Assembly (NCBI GenBank): GCA_963575645.1
Contig: OY754468.1
Coordinates: 11,904,001 to 11,968,000 of the forward strand
Length of the DNA: 64,000 nucleotides
Direction: 5' to 3'
DNA from: Xanthostigma xanthostigma
Taxonomy: Eukaryota > Arthropoda > Insecta > Raphidioptera > Raphidiidae
Shown here: positions 39,967-52,577 of the stretch, piece by piece
Position numbering within the stretch: position 1 is the first letter of the stretch
How the letters are laid out: each line of letters starts with the position of its first letter
Translations under genes and position numbers: made by a program
Notes under the pieces: generated by a model
The model's database searches: none
What the model was told of the DNA's origin: nothing
What the model saw: only the letters and a program-made list of their open reading frames with translations

Positions 39967-40327
39967 TCACTACACAAGAAATAAAAATATGTAAAAAAAG
40001 TTTTAAGTTGAACGCTTTTATTGTACAATGTACTAAAAACTAGAAAATAAATATGAGTCTCCATAGGGGGTTTTGATTAGAGTAAAATAAAATCGTGGGG
40101 GGGCACTTTCATTTGTTTGAGATAGGAAATCATATTTAGCTTTCGACTGTCTTCTTCTACCATAATGTAACTAGAAATGCCCCCCACGATTTTATTTCAG
40201 TTTAATCAAAGCCGCCTATGGTGACTCATATTTATTTTCTAGTTTTTTAGTACATCATCGATTGTGCAATAAAAGCCTTTAACTTATACAACATTTTTTT
40301 TACCTTTTTTTATTTCTTGTGAGGTGG
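39967..40327. mobile_element. Fold-back MITE family F, copy 1
   Basis: Two arms of about 170 bp are inverted around about 40,147. Shared words are 'CTAGAAAATAAATATGAGTC' (left) and its inverse (right), and 'CCCCCCACGATTTTATTT' (right) against the left inverse. Copy 2 is at 45,350-46,274. Confidence 0.75.
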
Positions 40328-40433
40328 CCTTTTATAAACAGCCTGTGTACAGCGGCGTGCAAGCGAATAGAAGATGTTAGAGTATTACAGTCAAGTCATG
40401 TAACGCAAAAGGAACTTTGAAGGTATACGAAAT

Positions 40434-40520
40434 AGATAGGTACACACACACACACACACAATTGAATATAGTGTGCTAGCAATATAATACTAACGTATGT
40501 GTGTGAGTGTGTGTGTGTAT
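40434..40520. repeat. Inverted CA/GT microsatellites
   Basis: A CA run (40,440-40,460) and a GT run (40,498-40,520) face each other. This explains the spurious ORF 40,396-40,581. Confidence 0.85.
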
Positions 40521-40740
40521 GAACGTGTTGTAAAGTTAGTTTGTTAATTAGTTGTGCAAATACCATATCTCCTTTGGCCACGCGACGCTAAAATTGCGTG
40601 CTTATGCAGAGAATCGCCGTTCTTCCCTGTCTCTATATGCTCATAATATAATTCCGCACTAATTCATTTGTCCTGTGCCATAGCTAAGGTGTTGTGTTTC
40701 CGCGATATTATTAGTAAAGGTGTATAATATACAGGCATAC

Positions 40741-41195
40741 CCCGTAGTGATCAGACTCCTCTTTTCCACTGGGCACGTGCCCAGGGCCCCGCGAACGATA
40801 GGGGCTCCATAATTCCTGCCAGATAACCAAACGATAACCGATATTTATTAGCGAAAAACATATTTCTTTCGAAGAAATCAAACGATAATGACTGACTACA
40901 ATATACCTATTTGCTTATTAGCTTTTGCATGCGCGAAGCTACTCTACTCTCGCCGAAAATCAGGCTTTCCGATTTCGGCTTGTTTGGGTAAATTTACAAT
41001 TTATGTACTATGCTTCAAAATAGATTAACCAGTTTGTCGCTGAAGTCCATAGAATGTGATGTGCTCAAAAACATAGATTTTGAAGAAGTGATAACGATTT
41101 TTCCCATCTCTAATCTAGAAGGGTACCTCTTCAATTAACATAGGTTTTTAAGTATTATCCTGTGAATGCTAAAAGAGTTACTTTTGTGGATTATA
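40741..41195. repeat. Repeat family E, copy 2
   Basis: Starts 'AGTGATCAGACTCCTC', with 'GGGCACGTGCCCAGGGCCCC'. It is collinear with 38,582-39,390 without the fold-back insert. Confidence 0.65.
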
Positions 41196-41204
41196 TTATA
41201 CTAA

Positions 41205-41726
41205 CAGTCCCGCCCGGTTTCACCCGGGTGTAAATGAACGAATGGGGAAGGGAGGAACATGAGTACACACATTCATCTTAGTTTACTGAGATGAATGTTG
41301 TGTCCAAATTTCATGATGATCGGAGTTACCGTTCAAAAGTTTTTGTCGATAAAAAGCAGTAATTATACTTTTTTTAACTAATAAAAATAAAAATATATTC
41401 GCCCAACGTAGGGCTCAAACTCACGACCCTGATATTGACAGTCGTGTGCTCTACCGATTGAGCTAGCTGGCGTTGTATTCTGGCAACGCTAATATGAGTA
41501 TATTTAGTTAGTGCATTTCACCTGAATAGAAGCTTATTTGTAACATTTTTCATTAATGCTCTGCTCCTAATGGTCGTAGCCTGATTTTATATAGCCTATA
41601 GCCTTCCTCGATAAATGGGCTATCCAACAAAAAAATTTTTTTTCAATTTGAACCAGTAGTTCCTGAGATTAGCGCGTTCAAACAAACAAACAAACTCTTC
41701 AGCTTTATATATTAGTATAGATTATC
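41205..41726. repeat. Repeat family G with an embedded tRNA-like block
   Basis: Runs from 'ACTAACAGTCCCGCCCGGTT' to 'CTTTATATATTAGTATAGAT', with 'CCTTCCTCGATAAATGGGCT' inside. A second copy at 53,808-55,870 has the same start and end words but no tRNA block. This is a widespread insect repeat form; the family name is not recalled. Confidence 0.65.
41401..41473 (-). pseudogene. tRNA-Lys-like sequence inside a repeat
   Basis: Minus strand: AGCTAGCTCAATCGGTAGAG (A box and D arm), then CAGGGTCGTGAGTTTGAGCC (T arm) and a GTTGGGCG end. The layout follows insect tRNA-Lys, but the anticodon loop reads TGTCAAT, not CTCTTAA, so it is a diverged retroposed copy. Confidence 0.6.
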
Positions 41727-41839
41727 TATTCATTTAATGTGACTGCAAAGAAATAAAAATAAATCTAGAACCTTACTTATCTACTTTCTTTGTCTACTCT
41801 AGAAATATTAAGAGCACTGTGGTTGAAACAAAAATAAAA

Positions 41840-42120
41840 AATATAGAATAGTTACTTCTTACCACAACAGTTTTATTAGCGAATGTACATTTCGGGAGCT
41901 ATGCTGTCATCTTCAGCAAACACTAATCCTACAGTGTGATACAGATAATAGGCCTGCACTGTGTCTTAGATACACGAAACTATGATCACACTTTTCGTAA
42001 CGCTCTCGTCACGCATTCACCAGTTTACTCTCCAAGACAAGCGTGCGTAAAGAAGTTTTACTTCAAAAAGCTTTTTTGCCTATTTTATTGGTATTGAACC
42101 AATGTTTAGTGTGGCAGAGT
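41840..42120 (-). repeat. Repeat with a hammerhead-like core
   Basis: Minus strand 41,916-41,889 reads CTGAAGATGAC, AGC-ATA-GCT and CCGAAAT. That fits CUGANGA, a short stem-loop and GAAA. It is possibly the end of a Penelope-like element. Boundaries are not defined. Confidence 0.4.
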
Positions 42121-42299
42121 TAAAAGGGGTATTATTGTAATATGCAATACACTACAGAGATCTGGAACACTGTTCTGTGATTATTCACTTAAACACTGGT
42201 AGTGCAATAAATCAAAATTGAAAATATATTATAGGTACCTATTCCAACCATCTTTAGAACTCTAGCACCCTTTGAATCACATACTTACATTTCAACTTT

Positions 42300-42850
42300 C
42301 ACCATTTCAATCCCACAAGATGGGTAATGGTACTAATTTAGGTCAAAATTAATTTATCAAAAAAACAGTTTTGGAAATATCTGTTTGTCTGTGAGCACAA
42401 CCCCTTGAATCGAAACCAAATTCTGATAGGATGTTTGACATGTTGTTTTTGGGGGACATAGGCGCATGCGTAGAAGATAATATGTGCTATAACTTTCATG
42501 AAGATTTTATTATTTTATTTTGTTCCCAAGAAAGTTTTGTGAAAAAATGTCTTTTGTAAAGTTTATAGCTTCGGAAATAACTTCAAAATAAAAAAAAATC
42601 AGCTGTTCTTTTGTGCTGAAGATCTGCCAAAAAGAAATTAGTTTGGTAGCTAACAATTTTTACACGTGAAACCATATTATGTAATCATGCAAACGAATAG
42701 CAAATATCATAATATTTATTACCTACGAGCCATTACTCGCATCACCGCACGCGTTAACAAAAGTGTTATTTTTTTTATCATAATATTTCAAATGTCAATA
42801 TTTTTTAAGCTGGGATGGTCCGGTCGATCATTTCATTGGAATTTTTAGCT
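42300..42850. mobile_element. MITE family B, copy 3
   Basis: Diverged and shorter relative of 10,678-11,330. It starts ACCATTTCAATCCCAC and ends 'GCTGGGATGGTCCGG'. Confidence 0.65.
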
Positions 42851-43389
42851 TGAAAGGTTTAAGGTAGGTACCTTGAAAAATATTTTGATGAATTTTGGGA
42901 ATAAAAAGATATAAATTGAATTCAATTTTTTAATATTTTACAGCTAAACTAAGATCTGCGAAATCGGATCGAAAAGTTTATCATAAATATTTTAATATTG
43001 AATGTTAAATAATGTATGCATAAGCTTTCAAACGCGGTAATTAATTTTTTAAAGGTATTAATACAAATACCAATTAACGAAACTATGTGACCATCATAAA
43101 ATTATTTCCAATTAAAAACGACTCATAACAATATGAAATCATAAAAAAGTTATTGCATTTAATAAAATAAAATTATATTGCAAACATTAAAACGCATTAC
43201 ATTATAAGTCAACAGTGGCGTAGCTTGTAAAAATTTAGATGTGGGAAATATTTAATGCACTTGCCCTTTACACCATTCAGTACTTATTTTTTATGTGAAA
43301 CATTTAGTGGTGCGTTAGGTTGGGAGTAAAATCGTATAACTGGCGCGACACTTTTATGGAAGGGTGTTTGTTTGTGTACGAATTTAATT
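42851..43389. other. Intergenic DNA, nothing recognised
   Basis: AT-rich with no ORF or known repeat. Confidence 0.4.
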
Positions 43390-43935
43390 CAACATGACTT
43401 TAGTTGAAGGCGACATCTAGATAACAGGGCAAAATTTAGTTACTAGTATTTCGTTAGATGACAGTGCGTGACGCTTGCTTTGTGTATGCGTTGGATCATA
43501 ATTTTATTAAAGGCGACAACTCGATGACAGGGCGACATTTAATGACAGAGTGAAATTGAGTTACATGGCGATATTTATTCAGTAGAATATCGTTAGTTGA
43601 CAGGACGAAATTTAATTATTAGAAATTCGTTTAAATTTGTTTCACATCTGCCAGGCGTCCCACGGAGGCTTACATTATTTGTTATGTGAAACATCTATTG
43701 GGGCGTTTGGCTTTGCTCTCTCTTATGCCGTCATGCCCCTTCTACGCCACCGCTCTCGACGCTCTTGTGTGTGTAGTATACTTGACACGTTCACCGCTTG
43801 TATACACACTTTGTGTTAGTTACAGGGTGGAATTTAGATGCGGGGCTATATTTAGTCACTAAAATTTCGTTAGTTGACGGAGCAAAATTTAATTACAGGA
43901 TCAAAATTTATATTACGGGACCAAAATGTCTATAT
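43390..43935. repeat. Degenerate short-word repeats
   Basis: Variants of 'TTCGTTAGTTGACAGG' and 'CGAAATTTAATTA' recur irregularly (about 43,440, 43,500, 43,540, 43,590, 43,865, 43,890). This looks like an old decayed tandem array. Confidence 0.5.
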
Positions 43936-44879
43936 GTACGTACTGAACGTATTTTATCGAAAATAACGTTAAAAATTAATATGTATTTTCGATGTATGAA
44001 ATCACCATTTCAAAAGAATGGTGATTCGTAAGGAAAAAAAGTATAAGAACAATTCTTGTAGATAATTGCACGATCTACAACTTTTGTCTGACCTATTTTT
44101 AGATAACATTTACCGTTTACGAGAAAAATGCAAAAAACCGATACTTTTAACGGTTGACCTTGAATGATTTTTTTAGCAGATGTAAGATCGGTGCGGACTT
44201 TTGATATTTCATTTGTGATAGTGTATCTAAGGCGTGTACCAATTTTCAACTCTATGCGAATTATTGTAAACTTACTATTTTCTTGTGTATATTGTACACA
44301 GATTAAAGACATTTGACGACTGAGATCATTAGCGTCTATATTCAGACATATATACATAAATGTCGGCAAAAGGAGTATAAATTGAGAGTTTAGTTGTAAC
44401 AAACCGAGACAAATAAGGCTCGTTGTTATTATTACATTTGTTTTCATATATATATGCATAATAATAATATACTAACAAAGCACCACATACAATAATCATA
44501 GATATACATATAATGTCTATGGTATCATGTATGAACGTAGCTACAGAACTATGTAGCAAACTTCTATAATATAGGTAACATAATACTGCATGATGTATAT
44601 CGGATGTCCTTCACTAAACGCGACGCAGGTTGTCACAAAAATACACCCCTGACGACATTGACGTTGAAGCTGGGTTGTACTGAACATTTGTTTTGAAAAA
44701 AGTTCTTAAATATTTACTTTATTAGTAGTCTTAAGTTCTCACGAAAAACGGAATGGTACGGAACTCCCTCCACGCGAGTTCGGTTCGCATTTGATCGTTT
44801 TTTTTTTCATTTTTTAAACGGTTTTATTTAGCTTGATTCCGTATATTTATATGTTTGTTTATATAACTATCTTTGTTTC
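43936..44879. other. Intergenic DNA, no supported gene
   Basis: The 149-residue ORF at 44,010-44,459 has no recognisable domain. The DNA around it ('AGATAATTGCACGATCTACA', 'AAAAATGCAAAAAACCGA') reads like repeat sequence. Confidence 0.4.
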
Positions 44880-45215
44880 AAATCTTTTTCAAATGTGACA
44901 TTGTCACATTATGCAACACCAATATGAAACTAGAAAAAATAATCTTATGATACCAACTCATCGATTGACCCTATACAAAAAAGCCTGTCTATACAATGGA
45001 ATAACAATTTTTAATAAAATACCCGACAATATAAAAAATATTAAATCGCTAAAGCATTTTAAAAATAAATTAAAGACTTTTTTAATTGAAAGAAATTTTT
45101 ATAGTCTAGACGAATTTTCGTAACATATTTTATTGTGTAATACCCATGTACTGACCTTTTGTATCCAACTTTATTGGCTATGCAAATACATTATTATTAT
45201 TATTATTATTATTAT
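44880..45215 (+). pseudogene. LINE C-terminal and 3' tail fragment
   Basis: The frame 44,911-45,123 ends with 'QYETRKNNLMIPTHRLTLYK', 'YNGITIFNKIPDNIKNIKSL' and FKNKLKTFLIERNFYSLDEF. This is the well-known end of insect jockey/CR1-like LINE proteins. A short 3' UTR and an ATT-repeat tail (about 45,190-45,216) follow. It is a 5'-truncated dead copy. Confidence 0.85.
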
Positions 45216-45349
45216 TACTACTTTCCGTTATCCGATTGAGCTGAAATTTTGCATACGTAGTATGTAGTTCCGGCGACAATGCATTATTATAATAACTAAC
45301 TGACCGGTCCGGTTGCGTTCAGATGCAAATCGCACTTTTTATAAAACAC

Positions 45350-46274
45350 ACTAAAAACTTAAAAATGAAAATAGATAAAAAACTTTTAAGCTAAACGCTT
45401 TTATTGTACAATCGATAATGTACTAGAAACTAGAAAATAAATATGAGTCACCATAGGGGGCTTTGATTAGACATTAATAAAATCGTGGGGGGCATTTAGT
45501 AGAAATATTTCATTTGTTTGAGATTGGAAATTATATTTAAATTATGACTGCCTTCTTCGACCATAATGTAACTAGTACCTGGGTGACCGAGCTTTGCTCG
45601 GAAAGTTAAATAAAATACTGATATTCAAATACGTATTTATTTTAAGTCTCACTTGGATTGTAATTAAAGATTAACTGTCATAATATTTTGAAAACAATTG
45701 TTTCATTGTTTGTATAAAATTCCAAAACCTACTTACAATATTTAAGTATTTTCATACGTCAAAAAATTGATTTTTATAATGATAAAATTTGTAAGAAAAC
45801 GATTTTTTCGAGAGATGAGACCTAGCTAAAACGATTTTTTGCCCCCCAAAATCCCTTTCCAGTAAATTTCATCAAAATCGTTAGGGCCGTTTTCCAGAAA
45901 ATATTTAGGGACATAGGTCGATAGGTACATAGGTAGATACAAGATTAGTTCGTTTAATAATATAGGGATAAACTCCCCCCATGATTTGATTTTAGTTTAA
46001 TTAAAGCCCTCTATGGTGACTCATATTTATTTTCTAGTTTTTAGTACATTATCGACAGTTCTTCTCCAAAATATCCTGGAGAAGAACTGTTCGTGAAGAA
46101 GTTATGGAACAAGAAACTACCTGGCTTCAAGTCAAAAATATGGCAAAAGATAGGACTAAATTCAAAATTTTCGTAGAGGCCATATGCTCCACTTAGGAGT
46201 TAAATGAATTTATTATTATTATCGATTGTACAACAAAGGCGTTTTTACTTATTTTATTTTAAAGTTTTTAGTGT
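45350..46274. mobile_element. Fold-back MITE family F, copy 2, with two insertions
   Basis: The outer arms match 39,967-40,327. It is split by an unrelated repeat at about 45,575-45,968 ('ACCGAGCTTTGCTCGG' ... 'ACATAGGTCGATAGGTACAT') and by a LINE tail at 46,060-46,223. Confidence 0.75.
46060..46223 (+). pseudogene. LINE 3' end fragment (same family as 12,130-12,715)
   Basis: Translates as RRTVREEVMEQETTWLQVK and KDRTKFKIFVEAICST, near-identical to the end of the 12,153 frame. It ends in TTATTATTATT and is flanked by ATTATCGA on both sides (about 46,048 and 46,214), the target duplication inside the fold-back arm. Confidence 0.85.
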
Positions 46275-49170
46275 GCCTAAACTAATAACTTCAAAACAAA
46301 AAAAGTTAAACGATTTTAATAAAAACCGAGATTCTATGAGAACCAAATAAAAGCCGAGATCCTGTATGAACCAAAACAACAAAAAGAGAACAACTAGGAC
46401 ACCGTTCACTAAAAAACCCAGGGCTCCAAAAAGTTAAATCCGGCGCTTCTTGGACCAATTGCGAGCATATATCAATAATATATACATCATATATTATGAA
46501 GAACTATCTTTTCTTTGCGCTAACAAGTTGACGGCGAGTACCTAGAAGTTTAAAACACACAAAGCCAACCTAGCCTTTATTAACGGAAACTTTTAATGAA
46601 TCAACTAACAGTTTTCCTTTGAAGTTTGGAAAGTCACGTCTTTGCATTCCTATTGAGAAACTTTTCCTATGCGACATTTGATGCATTTTACTTCTCACCT
46701 AAAGTTTTTCAATTTTTTTCAGGTGCAATATAATCGGTTTCCATGCATCTGGAATGCAAATTGGATATCTGCATTGTGGGGTTCGGAATTCAATTAGAAT
46801 GAGGACCGTTCTGCTAAATTAAAACTGAATTAATATCCGCATTTCTGCTATAACCCAGCTATTTTTTATTTGATTAAGATAATGTTCTATTGCATGGGGT
46901 ATCATTGAACAGGTCTTTAAAAATGCAATGAACGTTCTTAAGGAACTTTCTATCTTAGGTGAATATTTCTCCAGATATAAGGGGGTCACCTCATGTGGTA
47001 TGTTGAAAAAATCGATTTTTTTTACATCAATGTGATTTCTAAACATGTTCAGAATATGTTGGTAAAATGATTTTATAATATTCGAAGTTGTTGGAAAGAT
47101 ACAGCTGTTAGAAGAGGAGGTGTTCGGAGCCTATTGTGACGTGTTGGTTTGTTACTTGAGACCTTCTAGTCCGGGAGGCAGTGAATTTTTTTTGTACTTA
47201 TTTTCCCAGTCGGTGAATATGAATTAGTTTGTTCGGACGGTGACACAAAACGACAATTTGTGAGTCTGGCTAAAATTTTCGGATGGGTTCACTAGGTAAA
47301 ATGAAAGACAAGTCCACTTATTTTCTCAATCATAAATATTTGACATTAATTAAAGTGAATCATTTTATTAATGGAAATAACAGTCTGGCACATCTTAAGT
47401 GGAGGAAAGTCAGTTTGGCTGAAAATTTGCTGATGCAAAAATTTGATCGATTTTTGAAATCCGTAACCCTTATTTTCCCATGCTTGAAATTTAAAGTATC
47501 ATTTGATACTATCATAAAATATAATCAAAAGTAAGTCTGATTGATTTACTGAAATTGGCAAATGAGTTTGGCGGCATCTAAAATCGTAAAAATTACTAAA
47601 TTTTGGTTCTTATTTTCCCGGATTTGAAAATTTGTCACATGATAAATTATACTATAATTTCATAGAAAATACACGTCTGGCTGTCATTTACAATCACGAA
47701 AGCCCTGCCAGACTCACAAGTCAGATAGTTAAATGAGCGTGCCTGACGAGCTTTGGACGAGTCTGGCAAGGCTTTCGGGGTGTTCTACATTAGCCAGACT
47801 ATATTTGCAGCTGTAATTATTTTCTGACAATTTTTTAGGACTGCGAAAATAAGAGCAATGGTTTTGATTATTTTTTTCCAATTTTTTACCTGCCAGACAT
47901 ATTACCCATACTCACAGATTAACCAGACTATTTTTTTTCTTAACTTCACTATATCTGTCACTAATAGAACTATTTTTGTCACTGGAAAAAAAGTGCAGTA
48001 TATGTGTACTTTCTAACGCATTTTCCGCCTCAACCCACCAATCCCACAAATGTTAGACTTTCTGCCTTACAATTGATGTCGAAAGTATGAACTTTCGATC
48101 GAGATATGAAGAAAAAACATTTTTGTTACAATATTCTTCTCTCGTCTGGAATGTAAAAATATAATTAGTTCTTATAATTCAACCTGTATAAACGGTATAA
48201 GAACACAACATAATATTATAATATCTATATACGCTTAGAAGGAATGAGGAGGTGTACATAGCCATAAATAAGGCACTAACGCCCTTCATAAATAGCAATA
48301 ATTACAAGTTGTGGGGGCAATATAAGCTCAAGTTCGCTCATTACACACATATATACACAAATACATATACATCCATGCAAGCTGAAAGACGAAGGGCAAA
48401 GACGCGAACGGCTCGGTTTTACGGAGAGGGTAGCCGAGGAAATGAGGTGCAGTCTCTCTCCGGAGACTGTCGAGTGGACAGGTGGTCTCCGACTTACACG
48501 AGATAGAGAGAGAGAGAGTTCATTCCGGACCTCTGTCACCTGAATCCTACGGGAATACATGAAGTAAGAAAGGGAACGGCTTAATCAAAATAGATCAACG
48601 GGTATTCCCTGTTTGGCGAGAGAGAATAACTGTCTCTTCGAATTCATCCAGAATGTTTTAAAGTAAAAAAAAAGTTTTTATTGTCATGTAGTATAAAAAA
48701 AAACAATATTATAGATAGCTTGTTTATTCAAGATGTCAGACCAAGGGGTCTATAACTCTGACAATATTTAAATATGAAAACATTAATATATAGAATTAAT
48801 GAGAGAAACCATTGCGTTAAGAAAACGAATCTCCGCGGCATGCAAAGCAAAAAGTGAGGCAGAAAAATCGGTGTTTTTCGTAGTCTGAAAAAACGCATAA
48901 CGCTGCAAACAGTACGAACCTATCCAGTATAAGAACCATCTGCGGTAGGTTTTTATTTTATCATTTAAAAAAAAAATAATTTACCTTGCAATTTTTTACA
49001 GTAGTTATTCAACTGAATAATTTTTTTATTTATTATTATTATGGCATGTCAATGACAGTTCTTATAATTTGCTTCGTTTGGTCCTTAAGTATCCCTCTAG
49101 CGGCTAAACCTATAAACATTGTTCCGGTTTTTTAGCCTTTGTGCTAAATAAGTGGTAATGCGCGTCTTGA
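46275..49170. other. Intergenic DNA, no gene; weak tandem structure at 47.3-47.7 kb
   Basis: 46,880-46,990 resembles 60,180-60,290 ('CAGGTCTTTAAAAATGCAAT'-like). At about 47,317, 47,471 and 47,609 a 'CTTATTTTCCC' word starts diverged units of about 140-150 bp. No ORF in 48,240-48,560 has a domain; it is opposed by another on the other strand. Confidence 0.4.
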
Positions 49171-49173
49171 TCT

Positions 49174-49605
49174 CCCGACAAAATATCACCTTGACTAAAT
49201 ATCCTACGGGCAAAATATCCCCCGACATAAAAACAATTACGGGGTCGTGTCGATGCGATGGCGTTTTTTTGAAAAGTCGAACGCGTTTAGGGGGAGTTCT
49301 TTAAAAAAACAATTACGCGGTCGTGTCGATGCGATAATGTTTTTTTGTACTGTGAAAAGGGGAGGTCGTTTGGGGCGAGTTCTTTAAAAAACAATTAGGG
49401 GGTCGTGTCGATGCGACAGCGTTTTTTTTGCGCAGTGAAAAGGGGAGGGCTTTTGGGAGGAGTTCTTTAAAAAAACAATTACTGGGTCGTGTATACAAAG
49501 TGAGATAGTAATACAGTAATTCTACACCAGTTTTGCTGATAGGATATTTTGTCGGGGGATATAATATATTTTATCCGTAGGATATTTTTTCGGATGATGA
49601 AAAGT
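49174..49605. mobile_element. Fold-back element with internal 95-bp repeats
   Basis: The inverted ends contain 'AAATATCCTACGG' and 'ATCCCCCGACA' (left) and their inverses (right). Inside are about three units with 'AACAATTACGCGGTCGTGTC' and 'GATGCGATAATG' (49,227-49,495). It is non-coding. Confidence 0.6.
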
Positions 49606-50639
49606 CGCGGAATCAAAAACGTCGAACCGTAAACCGAGCAGAAGGATAATCTTTTAATTTTTTCAGGATTATTATTTCAATTTTGGATATAAATAATATT
49701 CCTAACCGAAAGAACTTAATTGAAGCGACATTAGCATTAGCCGGGGACTGTCTGTACACGGATTCGCAAGCTGTACATTAGTGCAGGCGTACAGGGATTT
49801 AACAAACATATTAAGGAGTTCAACAACGACAAGTTATGAATAGGCCCTTTCATTTCACCTTTACGAACACTTTAATAGACGCGTAACCCAAAAATTTATG
49901 CTGAAAAAAGATTATTTACAAAATACACTAGCGAGCAAAAAATCGACTCGAGCTGCTATATAATTTTGGAAGCTAAATAAGCCAGGATATCGCTTTTGTG
50001 TTTGTTTTATTCTTCAAGGCTACCAACTGCTAGGGTTATTTAGGCCTAGCGCCAATTAATAAATCTATTGAAAAAAATTGAAAATATTTTTTCCAATTTC
50101 TTACTAAATTAAGATTTAATTTTAATTTTGAAACTAAAAATCTATTCCTTGAATTTTGAGCTTACAAAGACATATTGATAGTTTCAGCTGATTTTTTTCG
50201 GTTGAGTAATTTTTTTTGACACATCATGGCCAACTAAAGATTTTGACTTATCACCATAGAAACATGTTGAGATTTTCATAAAAAGTGAGTTCAATAATCC
50301 TCTATTACCTGCAACTAGCGGCGCTATTAGGCTTCGTGCACATAGCCTATAAGGGTTCTCTTTTTACATTCTGAGGTACAGAACTCTGTAAAGAAAAATT
50401 CGACATAAAATGTTTTGTCATCTGACCGTAGATAAATACATACAACATACACATTTGTGTGTACGTAGGCACGGTGACTCACCTGAGAGTAAATAAGTGC
50501 CAATTAGCTTTAAGAACGCGCACACCACCTAGCTCTCTAACTCACACACACGCGCATGGCGGTCATATTCGTAACTGGATATGTTACCGTTAAAGCGTCT
50601 GATCTGTTATTAAATATAATAACTAGTTATTCTGTACAT
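49606..50639. other. Intergenic DNA, nothing recognised
   Basis: AT-rich with no supported ORF or repeat boundaries. Confidence 0.4.
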
Positions 50640-51185
50640 TAACGGGTTTCTTCCGTAAGTCCCTGTCCACAGTAGAGCTGTGTCGTTCCAGTAAATTGGA
50701 TCCAGCAGACCGACACTTCGAAAGGTGATTGTTTGCGCTTCTCTGAAAAAACATCTGATTGGGATACATCAGGAATCAACACTATGTAGAGTTTGCGAAA
50801 TGGAAGCTGAAATAACTATCCAAGTTCGAATGTGTGGACAATTATCTTTGGAACGGAATCATTTCATAGGATAATTTAGTGGCCAATCTTCTGGAATTCA
50901 TAAGAAGATTCAGACTAGTTGTTGACTATTAAAGAGGGGAAGCACAAGACTCCAGTAAACCATGTCCTTCCAAGAGTCACTGAATTAGATTCATCAGACC
51001 GACATTTAGAAAGCTGATTGGGTTTTTGATTGCTTACGATTCTCTGAGAAAATATCTGATTGGAATACATCACGAATCAACACTCTGCATATCTTTCGAA
51101 ATGGAGGAAGAAACAACCATCCATGTTCGAATAGAGGGAAAATACCTTTGTTCATAGGTAATCTAGTGGCCGGTGCTTACGGCGT
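50640..51185 (+). pseudogene. Two adjacent decayed LINE 3' segments
   Basis: Both read (about 50,758 and about 51,059) as GIHQESTLCRVCEMEAEITI / GIHHESTLCISFEMEEETTI. This is the C-x-x-C...E-T-x-x-H motif near the end of RNase-H-bearing LINE proteins. The copies are collinear over about 230 bp and diverged from each other, with stops in both. They form a tandem pair, perhaps from a local duplication. Confidence 0.6.
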
Positions 51186-51489
51186 AAAAAAAGACAGAAG
51201 TATTCCACCCTAATGGTTCGATTGTAATTTTATTCCTATGCTCAGTATAGAATAAAAGTATATGGCTAATTCAGTCAGACTTTGTGCATTCAAGACATAG
51301 GTAATCTGACGGTGGGCTCTCCCTCTATTATTCCTTCTCCATACTCTATACTCTATAGTGTATCGATATACAATTTCAAAGAGATGAATTTATAATCCTA
51401 TTTATACGTAGCAGTAAACTGATAAAGTTTAGTTGGTAGTTTGACATACTGTATAATAATCAGAAATAGAGCTCTAGTGTACGCACTCA

Positions 51490-51760
51490 TTTATTATGCT
51501 GACAAATAAAAACGGTCAAGTGCGAGCAAACTCGCGTCTTGAGGGTTCCATACCGCTGTAATAATTTAGTATAGTTTACAATTAACTTGTAGGATGGCGC
51601 CACTTACGCTTATTTTTGACAATATTACAAAAAACTAACTCCAACCTACCCGTAACGTCTTACCGCACTCATTAGACACTACAATCTACCGTTTTGAGAC
51701 CGCCTGGCAAACATTTAGAATCTAAATGTTTGCCAGGCAGTCTCAAAACGGTAGAAATCT
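51490..51760. repeat. Lepidopteran-style repeat ending in a perfect hairpin
   Basis: Contains AAAACGGTCAAGTGCGAG (about 51,508) and TTGAGGGTTCCATACC. At 51,686-51,754 two 34-base arms (CTACCGTTTTGAGA...) pair around a one-base centre with about one mismatch. Confidence 0.6.
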
Positions 51761-52577
51761 AAATTATAGATGTTCAAATATATAATTTTGTGTGTGCACG
51801 CTGCAAGCACACGTGTGTGAATGAAAGCAGATAGAATGTAGATAGTTTATCAACTAATATCTACTTAATTGACGTAAGCATTTGTGTCAAAGAGCGCGTT
51901 ATTGAATCGGTTATAGCAACTATGTTATAGATCGACAGCTACACATACTGTCTCAACTGTTTCCAATCGCAAATGAGTCAATTATTTCGTTGTTTATAAG
52001 TCAACAGAAATATTGACAATTTTTGAGGGTATCTCAAAACTCCTAAATTAATATTTTGTTCAATTCATTAAATATTCTACGTTTACAGGGAATAAAATTG
52101 TAAATTCATTTTAAAGTTCATACTTTGTGAATTTTCGGGTGAATAATAACAAATTATGGCAGGAAGAAGTTTTACTTCAGTCGTGTGGTCTAAAGCAGAC
52201 TTGTTTTTTTTTTTTAAATTATAGGTGAAGTATTTGTTACAACCCGTAGCTCTCCATACGTCATGTTGTTACAATTACGGAGTCGGCAAATGCCATTGCA
52301 TAATAATTAAAGTATACGTCATACTGCGTCCAGCAATGCTAAACAACCGCAAGTCAATTTCACTGGCATAAATCAATATAGATGGCACTCTAATGACACA
52401 TACCTCTACCTGTTTGTGTTATTGTCTCACTACCGCTGCATTTCCATCATACTGCGGTTCGGAAATAAATGAGAATGAGTCATCATTCTGAACTATAATC
52501 TATACAGATAAATAAAATTGAAGTGTCTGTTTGTAATGTCAAAATAACAGCTTTTTACTATTATGAAAGTATATGCG
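51761..52577. other. Intergenic DNA, nothing recognised
   Basis: No gene. 'AAGTGTCTGTTTGTAATG' near 52,517 is shared with 2,190. Confidence 0.4.

Noticed and set aside
44010-44459. 149-residue minus-strand ORF as a possible host gene
   Set aside because: No recognisable domain, a second overlapping frame in the same strand, and DNA that reads like repeat sequence. No splice or promoter support.
45190-45216. ATT run as an independent microsatellite locus
   Set aside because: It is the simple-repeat tail of the LINE fragment directly upstream.
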